From assembly GCA_014379395.1 (NCBI GenBank), contig JACMLV010000284.1, forward strand, positions 1-9,325: DNA of 9,325 nucleotides, read 5' to 3'. The notes under the pieces were generated by a model that saw nothing but the letters and a program-made list of their open reading frames with translations, did no database searches and was not told the DNA's origin. Made by a program: the position numbers and the translations under genes. The DNA comes from Burkholderiaceae bacterium (GTDB lineage Bacteria > Pseudomonadota > Gammaproteobacteria > Burkholderiales > Burkholderiaceae_D). Positions 1 to 6,099 of this stretch are shown here, piece by piece (the stretch's first letter is position 1; each line of letters begins with the position of its first letter).

Positions 1-361
1 CCATTCCGGGCTGGCCGCGCACAGCCACGGGCTGGCCACGCACAAGCATTTCCACGAGCAAGACCCGGGCTGGCTCTCGTTCGTGCTGCGCAGCGACGCG
101 GCGCAGCCGGCCGAACGGCTCGAAGCCGCCCTGCGCGAAGCGGCCGCCGGCACGGCCATCCTGCGCTGCAAGGGCTATGTGCGCAGCGACGCGTCCGAGC
201 TGGCGCTGTTGCTGCAGGGCGTGCGCGCGCGCGTGACGCTGTCGGTGGATCCGCTCAAGCCGGCGCCGCGCCGTTCGGAACTGGTGTTCATCGGCTACCA
301 CATCAGCCGGGCCGAGGTGGCGGCGCTGCTGTCGGTGCGCACCGGGGCGGCGTGGCGTTAA
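1..361 (+). CDS. CobW/COG0523-family GTPase, C-terminal end (5' truncated)
   Basis: This is the tail of a G3E-family P-loop GTPase of the CobW/COG0523 group, cytoplasmic proteins that handle or insert Zn, Co or similar metal ions. The reading frame is open from base 2 to TAA at 359-361, so it enters from outside the window and the GTPase domain itself is not visible. What is visible is a histidine-rich stretch (His residues spaced through HSGLAAHSHGLATHKHFH) followed by DPGWLSFVLRS and then a CobW C-terminal domain of about 90 residues ending in ELVFIGYHISRAEVAALL. The His-rich linker before a DPGW motif is typical of this family and probably binds metal. The strong GC codon bias matches the phc genes and not the AT-rich DNA that follows. 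The exact subfamily (YeiR, ZigA, CobW) cannot be told from the tail. No T-rich hairpin terminator follows the stop. Confidence 0.75.
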   Translation, partial: HSGLAAHSHGLATHKHFHEQDPGWLSFVLRSDAAQPAERLEAALREAAAGTAILRCKGYVRSDASELALLLQGVRARVTLSVDPLKPAPRRSELVFIGYHISRAEVAALLSVRTGAAWR

Positions 362-628
362 ATTGGATCAGTCAGGGTGTAATTTTTGTTGGGGTTGAGC
401 CGGAATTTGAAAGCGCGTTTTAATAAAAAATAATTTCTATTATTTGCAGATGCTATCGGAATGAGATGGTTGGAAATGGTTTAAATGCGTGGCAATGACA
501 TTGAATTTCCTCGGCATATTGAATTCGATGATTTGAAATGCGCGGAGTATTGTATGACGTTGAGGAGGGTGACTTGATTGCTATAATAGCACAATAATAT
601 ACGGGGGCATTTCAAGTTTCAATGCAAA
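362..628. other. AT-rich intergenic region
   Basis: A 267-base gap with no credible gene on either strand. It is obviously richer in A and T than anything upstream or in the phc operon, with runs such as TTTTAATAAAAAATAATTTC around 417-436. It holds the promoter listed at 560-587 and a weaker second candidate, TTGAAA at 407-412 with AATAAT at 429-434 (16-base spacer). The composition break begins immediately after the CobW-family stop codon, which suggests the left edge of an acquired segment. I see no tRNA, direct repeat or inverted-repeat insertion-sequence end at this edge. Confidence 0.6.
560..587 (+). promoter_or_regulatory. sigma70-type promoter for the membrane-protein gene
   Basis: The -35 TTGAGG (560-565) and the perfect consensus -10 TATAAT (582-587) are separated by 16 bases, placing a start site near 594 and a leader of about 35 bases before ATG 629. 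The -10 lies inside a short dyad: GCTAT (580-584) and ATAGC (586-590) flank one central base, with ATTG (577-580) and CAAT (592-595) offset outside it. That could be a repressor site or chance. Confidence 0.6.
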
Positions 629-3600
629 ATGAACGTAAGCACATTTTGGATGTTGGCATTATGCGGATGGCTATTATTAAATTTCTGGATACTGCCGCTT
701 AGTACGACTCGTTGGAAGGCGGTCGGCTTACGCGAAAAAATAATCAAGGTCGGAAGCATTGCCGCAGTCGAAAAATTACGCGACCTATTGGCCGTGGCCG
801 GCATTACCCTGACTGCCATCCTGATATTGGTTCAACTCGGCGATTGGGGGGCGGGCACTTCGCGTAACGTGTCCGCCGCCGTGATCGAAAAGGCGAAATC
901 CAGTTACGACGTATTGGATAAGTTCGCTGACGTATATGGCGAGGTGGTGGGCGTATTCGGGCTGCTTGGCGCGGTCATCGCGCTGGCCGTGGTCGCCAAA
1001 CGCGCACATGAGCGCATGGCGCGGGCATGGATCGAACAAGCCAAGGTGGTGCGGGCGCGAATGGAGCGGCACCGCTACGCGATCGTGGGTTGTTTAAACG
1101 ATGCCGAACTGCGCCCGTTTGCCGAGCGTGTCCTCGCTTTGATGTCGCGCCTCGAAGCGGCGGCGTCGCTGACCGTGGCCGAAAGGGTGTCTTTGCGAGA
1201 GGAGCTGTCCAATGCGCTCACTACTCTCGCACTTGAAAAAGCTTTGCGCGAGCTGGATTTGGATCGCACCATTTCCGAACCGGATGCCGCCGAGGCTGCC
1301 TCGCGGCCGAGCGTCTGGAGCCGAATCGGCCGCGTTCTTTCAAGCGAACGCTTATGCAAGGATCTGGGGTTTTTCGAGAAACCTTTTTCCTATGCCTCAA
1401 CCAGCCTGATTGTTATTTCGCTGATCGGTTGGTCGGCGGCGCCGATGGCCGATAGCTTGCGCCTCGCCATTAATAATCTTCGAATTAACGCCGACGCCAG
1501 CCAGGTTCAGCGCAATGTGGAGCAGGCGATGTCGGTGGCGCTGCAAATCCCGGCCATTAATGCGCCACCCGCGCCGAGCGTTCAATCCGCGACAAAAGTG
1601 ATCGTAACGGCTGCGATGCGGAAAATGATGCGCAGCCAGATTGTTTCGGGCATTGTAAAAAGCGAGCGCAATCCGCTGGCCGAAACGGAATATGTGCGGG
1701 CCGCCATTATTGGCAAGCAAATTTCCCCCGTCGGGAGTTCGGAACCCGTTACGAAATTGCGCACCGAGATCGCCGACAGCGTTGCGAAGGCGGCCAACGA
1801 GATCAACGACCCGAGCGAGTTGGCGCGGCACATTGAAAAGCAGGTCGAGCCGCTGGTTGAACAACTGCACAAGGAATCGCCCGGGCTCCTGCAACGCCTG
1901 ATCGCGACGCTGGAGGCGCGCTATGCCACGCCCGTTGGCGCTCTCGATGCGCAGGAGAAATTACTGGAAAAAATTTTCGACCTGGCTGCGGGCGGCATCG
2001 ATGCCAACCCGGCAACCGAACTGGGAAAGCAGGGCCAAAAGTTGGTCAGCGATTTCGGCAAGAAGACCCTCAATACATGGCTCGGCAACTTCGCGCGCTC
2101 CTTTGTCGCCGATCTGGTGGTCGAAGCCGCGCGTCCAGACGTGCGCCATGTTTTTCACCAGGCGCCGGCATTTGAAGCATCCGCGTCCACCCGGGAATTC
2201 TTGAATGAATTCGCCGCCGCAGCCGGGAAGCACTGGGACGACACCGGGCCGGCGGGTGAAGAGGTGCGGATGGCCGCCGCGCTCGCCAAGACGGTCGCCG
2301 GCGAACAGTCGAGCGCAAGGCGAGCACTCATAAGCGATGGCCTGGCCGGCTACGAGGCATTGTTTCCCTCGCAACTCGGCGCTGGTGTTGGCAGTAGTGG
2401 TGGTAGTGGCAGTAGTGGAAGTGGTGGCAGTAGTGGCAGTAGTGGAAGTGGTGGAAGTAGTGGAAGTAGTGGTGGTGACGCCGAACGCCGTTGGCAACCG
2501 GATGGCGGGACAGTGGGGGAGACCGAGGCTGGTTCCGGCGGTGGCCGCTCGTTTGCGCAATTGCGCGCCACGACCTTCCGCCTCGCGTCGCGCAGCGCCT
2601 ATGCGAGAGGGGTTGTCATTGGCCGGGATTATTCCGCCAAGGACGTCGCAATTGACGACCTGAGATGGACGATGCGTCCCGCCGGAAATGGCGGCGCCAC
2701 CGGTGTCGGACTCGAGCTGAAGGTTGATCGAACCTGGCGCGACATCGGTGCTTTTGAGGCCGCCGTTGTGAACCAGGCGTTGCGCTATGGCGCCGACCGG
2801 CGTGTCGTTGCCACCACCATCACCCCCGGAGATGGCGAGATTGTCCAGCGCGTGACCTCCCTGCATCCGGCGCTTGCGGACACGCCGCTGGGTTGTCGCG
2901 TGGTCGAGCTCGATCGTGTGATCGACGCACTCAGTGACCCGAAATCGGACGCGGGCCCGCCGATCTTTGAGCAAATGCGTCGGGATCGAACGCAAATGGA
3001 CTACTGGCTGAAGGTGCTAACGCTGGCGGACATAGTCTCTAACGCGCGGGGAGGCGGAACTTGCCCGGTAGTATTGATCGACCAAAGAGTAAAAAAATAC
3101 AAGCTTGGGGAGGTGGGTTTTTCAAAGGCGATGACGGCGACGGTGGATCGATTCATCGCCGAGGAAGAGGGCAAAAGGCCGGGGTCGACCCAATTTTTCG
3201 CCAAAGCGCATCAGTGTGCGATCGGCCCCAAAGCGCAGCTCGCCCAATGCCTGTGCGATCTGGCCGCATCGCCGGCGGCGGCCATCTCGCCCTACTGGAT
3301 GCCGCTCGACCACACCTCGCAGGTGCGCGAACGCGAAGCCAGGCTGACCCGGGATTTGAGCTGGCTGCGGCGCAGCCCGGATCGCCTCGGCGCGGTCGAT
3401 TTTTGGGTTCACACGACGCTCGCCTTGCACGTCCGGCCCCTGTACGGCGAATCGCGGGTGGATGACGACGCGTCGACCGCCGCCATCGATTTTCCCGCCG
3501 ACCAGTTGACCAGTTTGCGCGCGCAAGTCCAGGCCCGACTTTCGCAATACCTGAGCACCCGGCTGCGCAATCCCTCGATGGACGAGTTCATGTCCCCCGT

Positions 3601-3907
3601 GGAGGATTTCATCTTGCTCCAGCGGCTGTTCCGGGCCGGCCTGGACGGCCGTTTCGGCGCCAACTTTCCGACAGCCAAGCTCATAACACTGGAGCGCCAG
3701 ACGCGCCCATTCGTGCCGTCTCAACCCACCATCCGCTGGGAAGCGGACCTGCGAGGAGGCCCGCTCGCGGGGATCCGCGAAGCGCGCCTGCTGGCGGCGC
3801 TTGAAAAGACCGGCGCCAAGGCCCTGGAAACTTACCGGCGTTGGATAGCGGATATGTCATCGCGCCGGGAGCAAGGCCGCCCGGTCTGCGACCGCGCGTC
3901 GAATTGA
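629..3907 (+). CDS. Large multi-pass membrane protein of unknown function, with Gly/Ser linker and nuclease-like C-terminal motif
   Basis: I do not recognise this 1092-residue protein. Hydrophobic segments at residues about 5-25, 52-72, 103-123 and 254-273 look like membrane helices. Basic loops at 29-51 and 124-150 suggest both loops are cytoplasmic, which would put the N-terminus and the large C-terminal part outside. Residues 124-215 and 285-500 are charged and helical. A Gly/Ser tract fills 584-616. After it, residues 640-770 form an alpha/beta-looking region with D676/D677, the motif E696-L-K698 and Q716-x3-Y720, resembling the D, ExK and QxxxY motifs of PD-(D/E)XK nucleases. That would need a cytoplasmic location, so topology and motif conflict. 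Residues 770-1092 contain a cysteine group (C863, C874, C876) and no motif I know. No in-frame start lies upstream of ATG 629, and the ribosome binding site is poor (GGGGG at 603-607 is too far away). It stands alone, with AT-rich codons at its 5' end, which hints at transfer. Phage, defence or envelope roles are all possible. Confidence 0.85.
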   Translation: MNVSTFWMLALCGWLLLNFWILPLSTTRWKAVGLREKIIKVGSIAAVEKLRDLLAVAGITLTAILILVQLGDWGAGTSRNVSAAVIEKAKSSYDVLDKFADVYGEVVGVFGLLGAVIALAVVAKRAHERMARAWIEQAKVVRARMERHRYAIVGCLNDAELRPFAERVLALMSRLEAAASLTVAERVSLREELSNALTTLALEKALRELDLDRTISEPDAAEAASRPSVWSRIGRVLSSERLCKDLGFFEKPFSYASTSLIVISLIGWSAAPMADSLRLAINNLRINADASQVQRNVEQAMSVALQIPAINAPPAPSVQSATKVIVTAAMRKMMRSQIVSGIVKSERNPLAETEYVRAAIIGKQISPVGSSEPVTKLRTEIADSVAKAANEINDPSELARHIEKQVEPLVEQLHKESPGLLQRLIATLEARYATPVGALDAQEKLLEKIFDLAAGGIDANPATELGKQGQKLVSDFGKKTLNTWLGNFARSFVADLVVEAARPDVRHVFHQAPAFEASASTREFLNEFAAAAGKHWDDTGPAGEEVRMAAALAKTVAGEQSSARRALISDGLAGYEALFPSQLGAGVGSSGGSGSSGSGGSSGSSGSGGSSGSSGGDAERRWQPDGGTVGETEAGSGGGRSFAQLRATTFRLASRSAYARGVVIGRDYSAKDVAIDDLRWTMRPAGNGGATGVGLELKVDRTWRDIGAFEAAVVNQALRYGADRRVVATTITPGDGEIVQRVTSLHPALADTPLGCRVVELDRVIDALSDPKSDAGPPIFEQMRRDRTQMDYWLKVLTLADIVSNARGGGTCPVVLIDQRVKKYKLGEVGFSKAMTATVDRFIAEEEGKRPGSTQFFAKAHQCAIGPKAQLAQCLCDLAASPAAAISPYWMPLDHTSQVREREARLTRDLSWLRRSPDRLGAVDFWVHTTLALHVRPLYGESRVDDDASTAAIDFPADQLTSLRAQVQARLSQYLSTRLRNPSMDEFMSPVEDFILLQRLFRAGLDGRFGANFPTAKLITLERQTRPFVPSQPTIRWEADLRGGPLAGIREARLLAALEKTGAKALETYRRWIADMSSRREQGRPVCDRASN
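2390..2477 (+). repeat. In-frame GGT/AGT triplet repeat encoding a Gly/Ser linker
   Basis: An imperfect trinucleotide tract (GGT, AGT, GGC, GGA and AAGT-type units) inside the membrane-protein gene, coding for an almost pure Gly/Ser run at residues about 584-616. It contains an exact 20-base direct repeat, GGCAGTAGTGGAAGTGGTGG, at 2408-2427 and again at 2435-2454, a 27-base offset. Its GGT and AGT codons differ from the GGC- and TCG/AGC-rich usage nearby, which fits local expansion by slipped-strand mispairing. Because the unit is a triplet, length changes stay in frame and would only alter linker length. Confidence 0.85.
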
Positions 3908-3933
3908 TCGCCTGTCGCCGGATCGACGCACAA

Positions 3934-3961
3934 CGCCGGCGGGATCGCCCCGAAGCCGGCG
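3934..3961. other. Stem-loop after the membrane-protein gene
   Basis: CGCCGGC (3934-3940) and GCCGGCG (3955-3961) are perfect 7-base complements around a 14-base loop, inside which GGG (3941-3943) can pair with CCC (3948-3950). It starts 26 bases after the stop at 3907. No T-run follows, so it is not a classical intrinsic terminator. It may mark a factor-dependent end or protect the 3' end of the message. Confidence 0.4.
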
Positions 3962-3984
3962 CGCTCCTTCCGCGAGTTCCTGCA

Positions 3985-4017
3985 TTGCAACTTTTCTTGT
4001 CAAGGCGGGTATATAAT
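3985..4017 (+). promoter_or_regulatory. Promoter for the small Rossmann-protein gene
   Basis: A perfect consensus -10 TATAAT sits at 4012-4017, 47 bases before ATG 4065. The -35 is unclear: TTGCAA (3985-3990) has a 21-base spacer, which is long, and TTGTCA (3997-4002) has a 9-base spacer, which is too short. A start site near 4024 would give a leader of about 40 bases carrying a good Shine-Dalgarno sequence. The -10 is convincing; the -35 is not. Confidence 0.5.
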
Positions 4018-4053
4018 TCCCGGCCAGGAATATCCGAATCACCGTTCAGAAAA

Positions 4054-4059
4054 AGAGGA
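4054..4059 (+). promoter_or_regulatory. Ribosome binding site of the Rossmann-protein gene
   Basis: AGAGGA ends five bases before ATG 4065. It fixes that start and is the clearest Shine-Dalgarno sequence outside the phc operon. Confidence 0.7.
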
Positions 4060-4064
4060 AGTTC

Positions 4065-4439
4065 ATGCAGAAAATCCGTATCGGCGTCATCGGCGCGGGC
4101 GAAACCGGCACCCCCTTGTTGCAGCAGTTGCTCGACGCCAGCTTCGTCGAGGTGGTCGGGGTCGCCGACCTGAACCAGGAGATGCCCGGCATCGCCCTGG
4201 CGCGCGCGCGCGGCATCCCGACCTACGCCGATTGCATGGAGCTGGCCAAGCTCGGCCCGGCGATCGACATCCTGATCGACGTGACCGGCGTGCCGAAGGT
4301 GCGCGACTTGCTGCGCGCGCATTTCCAGAGCACCGACAACCACCACACGATCATCATGCACGAGCTGATCGCGGTGCTGATGATGTCGCTGTCGAAGAAC
4401 GAGCTGGTGTCGAGCAAGCATAACCAGGTCGATTACTGA
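4065..4439 (+). CDS. Small stand-alone NAD(P)-binding Rossmann-fold protein
   Basis: A 124-residue cytoplasmic protein consisting of one dinucleotide-binding domain. Residues 4-15 form the first strand and glycine-rich loop (IRIGVIGAGETG, with G10, G12 and G15 giving GxGxxG). D35, at the end of the second strand (VVGVAD), is placed to bind the adenosine ribose and suggests NAD over NADP. A third strand (IDILIDVTG) follows at about 88-96. The sequence resembles the N-terminal half of oxidoreductases such as Gfo/Idh/MocA, homoserine dehydrogenase or dihydrodipicolinate reductase, but stops at HNQVDY with no catalytic/substrate domain. Those enzymes are usually above 250 residues, so this is either a natural mini-protein or a nucleotide/redox sensor. 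The start is well supported: AGAGGA at 4054-4059, five bases before the ATG. It forms its own transcription unit, with promoter upstream and strong terminators behind. Substrate and role are unknown. The histidines near the C-terminus (NHHTIIMHE) may be functional. Confidence 0.8.
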   Translation: MQKIRIGVIGAGETGTPLLQQLLDASFVEVVGVADLNQEMPGIALARARGIPTYADCMELAKLGPAIDILIDVTGVPKVRDLLRAHFQSTDNHHTIIMHELIAVLMMSLSKNELVSSKHNQVDY

Positions 4440-4472
4440 CCCGACCGGCGCCATGTTGGCCGGACCCCGCCG

Positions 4473-4509
4473 GACGCGCATCCCATGACGGGACGGCGCG
4501 TCTTTTTTT
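4473..4509 (+). terminator. Intrinsic terminator after the Rossmann-protein gene
   Basis: GACGCGC (4473-4479) pairs perfectly with GCGCGTC (4496-4502). Inside, TCCC (4481-4484) pairs with GGGA (4490-4493) around a 5-base loop. Seven T residues follow at 4503-4509. It ends the message from 4065 and separates that gene from the phc operon. Confidence 0.85.
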
Positions 4510-4511
4510 AT

Positions 4512-4532
4512 CCGCCCGCGCGCGGCTTTTTT
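4512..4532 (+). terminator. Second, tandem terminator-like hairpin
   Basis: Directly behind the first terminator, CCGC (4512-4515) can pair with GCGG (4522-4525), with alternative registers in the CG-rich stretch. Six T residues follow at 4527-4532. The stem is short, so it is probably a backup to the first. Confidence 0.5.
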
Positions 4533-4538
4533 CATTGT

Positions 4539-4562
4539 GCAACTAGGCTTATTGGTAGTTGC
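4539..4562. promoter_or_regulatory. Inverted repeat upstream of phcB, candidate operator
   Basis: GCAACTA (4539-4545) and TAGTTGC (4556-4562) are perfect 7-base inverted arms around a 10-base spacer. The centre lies about 66 bases before the start site predicted from the promoter at 4582-4610. That is where LysR-type activators usually bind, and the Ralstonia phc master regulator PhcA is of that type. The arms lie beyond the T-run of the second terminator hairpin. Which protein binds, if any, is inference. Confidence 0.45.
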
Positions 4563-4581
4563 TCCAAGGATACAAAGGTAG

Positions 4582-4610
4582 TAGACTTGAAATTATTAAG
4601 GTAATATTAT
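4582..4610 (+). promoter_or_regulatory. Candidate promoter of the phcBSRQ operon
   Basis: TAGACT (4582-4587, four of six consensus bases) and TATTAT (4605-4610, five of six) are separated by 17 bases in the AT-rich gap before phcB. A start near 4617 gives a leader of about 80 bases. TTGAAA at 4587-4592 is a better -35 hexamer, but its spacing to TATTAT is only 12 bases. The weak -35 fits an activator-dependent promoter. Confidence 0.4.
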
Positions 4611-4648
4611 CGATTTGCAATTATTATTTTTGCTGCATTCATTTCTGT

Positions 4649-4675
4649 CCGGCCCGGCACACTAGCTCCGGCCGG
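4649..4675 (+). promoter_or_regulatory. Leader hairpin just before the phcB start
   Basis: CCGGCC (4649-4654) can pair with GGCCGG (4670-4675) around a 15-base loop, ending 20 bases before GTG 4696. With no Shine-Dalgarno sequence visible between it and the start codon, it could influence translation of phcB. No known riboswitch is recognised. Confidence 0.3.
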
Positions 4676-4695
4676 CAATTTCATGGCGCTTAATC

Positions 4696-6099
4696 GTGTA
4701 CTCACAAACGCAGATCGATCCGGTAGTCAGCTTCCGCAATACCCAGGGCGAGTCGGTCCGGGCCACCATCGTCAATCTCCAGCGCCGCGCGTTGGTGATG
4801 GAAGTGTACAACCCGTATTCCATCGTCCAGGTCAGCGAGGTGCTGAGCGAACTGACGGTGCGCATGGGCACCAAGAGCGCCTATGTCGGCAAGGCGGTCG
4901 TCATCAGCATGGTCAACACCGGCCTGACGGCGGTGGTCTCGGTGACCCTGATCGAGGAGTGGCGCGAGCTGAGCGACGTCTCGCGCGCGCCCGGCGCGGT
5001 CGGCATCGAGGCGGCCGCCTTCGTGCACGACTGGGGCGAGCGCTTCCGCATCGGCCGCGACTATCAGATCGTCGTCAATGAAACGCGCGCCTTCCTGTCC
5101 GAGGTCTCGCGCTGGGTCGAGCAGGTCGACATGTCCGACGCGCTGCCCAAGGAGGACAAGCGGCTGCGCCCGGACGTGTTCCTCGAGCTGGCCACGCCCC
5201 TGATGCAGAAGACCAAATTCTATTTCGACCGCGTCAACGACGAGGCCGGGCAGATCGGGGAGGATGTGGCGCCGGCCCACCGCGCCTTCGCGCAGGCGGC
5301 CCTGCATCCCCTGATCCTGCGCGCGCCGTTCGTGTTCCGCACCTACACCAAGCCGCTGGGCTACGCGGGCGACTATCAGATGGTCAACCAGATCCTGGAA
5401 GATCCGCGCCAGGGGCCGAGCACCTACTTCCAGATCATCAACGCGGCCTTCCTGCAAACGGCCGTCGCGCGCGCGCACCGCAACCGGATCGACCTGCTGG
5501 TCGATTTCCTCGAGCGCACCGCCGAGGCGGCGCGCCTGGCCGGCCGGCCGTTTCGGGTGCTCAACGTCGGTTGCGGCCCGGCGGTGGAGATCCAGCGCTT
5601 CCTGGAAACCCATCCCCAGCCCGAACTGCTCTCGTTCGAACTGGTCGACTTCAGCGCGGAAACGCTGGAGTGGACCCGCTCGACGCTGGCGGCGATCGCC
5701 GCGCGCACCGGGCGCCCGGCCAGCATCGAATATGTCCACGATTCGGTGCATCAGCTGCTCAAGCGCCGCGTCGACACCGCCGCGCCGGGCGGGCGCGAGT
5801 TCGACGCGGTCTATTGCGCCGGCTTGTTCGACTATTTGTCCGACAAGGTCTGCTCCCGCCTCACCACGCACTTCGCCGCCCGCACCAGGAGCGGCGGCAC
5901 GCTGCTGGTGACCAACGTCCACTCCGACAATCCCGAGCGCTTCAGCATGGAGCACGTGCTCGAGTGGTATCTGATCTATCGGGACGAGGCGAAGATGGCG
6001 GCGATCCTGCCCGAGCAGAGCGGCACGCCGACCCTCTACACCGATTCGACCGGTGTCAACGTGTTCGCTGAAACGCGGATCGGCGCGCCGGGATCATGA
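4696..6099 (+). CDS. phcB: PhcB-like SAM-dependent methyltransferase making the 3-hydroxy fatty acid methyl ester signal
   Basis: A 467-residue protein in two parts. Residues about 7-90 look like a PilZ-type beta-barrel (VVSFRNTQGESVRATIVNLQ, then ALVMEVYNPYSIVQVSE). From about 165 onward is a PhcB-type methyltransferase: the family-typical KPLGYAGDYQMVNQIL (219-234), SAM motif I VLNVGCGP (288-295), an acidic residue after strand two (D318 in ELVDFS), motif FDAVYCAGLFDYLSD (369-383) and the strand GGTLLVTNV (400-408). In Ralstonia PhcB is needed for 3-OH PAME or 3-OH MAME, made by methylating a 3-hydroxy acyl chain with SAM. The substrate here is inferred. It is the first gene of an operon, overlapping phcS by four bases (ATGA). 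The start is GTG 4696; a stop at 4663-4665 blocks upstream extension and no Shine-Dalgarno sequence is visible. An ATG at 4683 is in another frame, so the N-terminus is the least certain part. The gene symbol rests on synteny plus sequence type. Confidence 0.82.
   Translation: MYSQTQIDPVVSFRNTQGESVRATIVNLQRRALVMEVYNPYSIVQVSEVLSELTVRMGTKSAYVGKAVVISMVNTGLTAVVSVTLIEEWRELSDVSRAPGAVGIEAAAFVHDWGERFRIGRDYQIVVNETRAFLSEVSRWVEQVDMSDALPKEDKRLRPDVFLELATPLMQKTKFYFDRVNDEAGQIGEDVAPAHRAFAQAALHPLILRAPFVFRTYTKPLGYAGDYQMVNQILEDPRQGPSTYFQIINAAFLQTAVARAHRNRIDLLVDFLERTAEAARLAGRPFRVLNVGCGPAVEIQRFLETHPQPELLSFELVDFSAETLEWTRSTLAAIAARTGRPASIEYVHDSVHQLLKRRVDTAAPGGREFDAVYCAGLFDYLSDKVCSRLTTHFAARTRSGGTLLVTNVHSDNPERFSMEHVLEWYLIYRDEAKMAAILPEQSGTPTLYTDSTGVNVFAETRIGAPGS

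Noticed and set aside
622..702. 26-codon open frame from ATG 622 that could be a leader peptide for the membrane-protein gene
   Set aside because: It overlaps the main start in another frame, has only a distant GGGGG, and shows no attenuator-like codon run or hairpin.
2390..2477. Repeat tract considered as a CRISPR or minisatellite array
   Set aside because: No spacers and no regular repeat-spacer period; it is an in-frame coding triplet repeat.
1961..2995. 344-residue open frame on the minus strand
   Set aside because: It lies wholly opposite the membrane-protein gene, translates the Gly/Ser repeat into a Thr-rich run, and shows no domain; it is a GC-driven shadow.
3997..4017. TTGTCA with TATAAT as a promoter pair
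   Set aside because: The spacer is only 9 bases, too short for a sigma70 promoter; only the -10 is kept.
4683..5081. 132-residue open frame starting at ATG 4683
   Set aside because: Out of frame with the PilZ-like/methyltransferase protein and Arg/Gly-rich; only its ATG is of interest as a possible frameshift clue.
4702..5955. 417-residue minus-strand open frame opposite phcB
   Set aside because: Low-complexity Arg/Gly/Asp/His-rich translation typical of the antisense of GC-rich genes; phcB on the plus strand has clear methyltransferase motifs.
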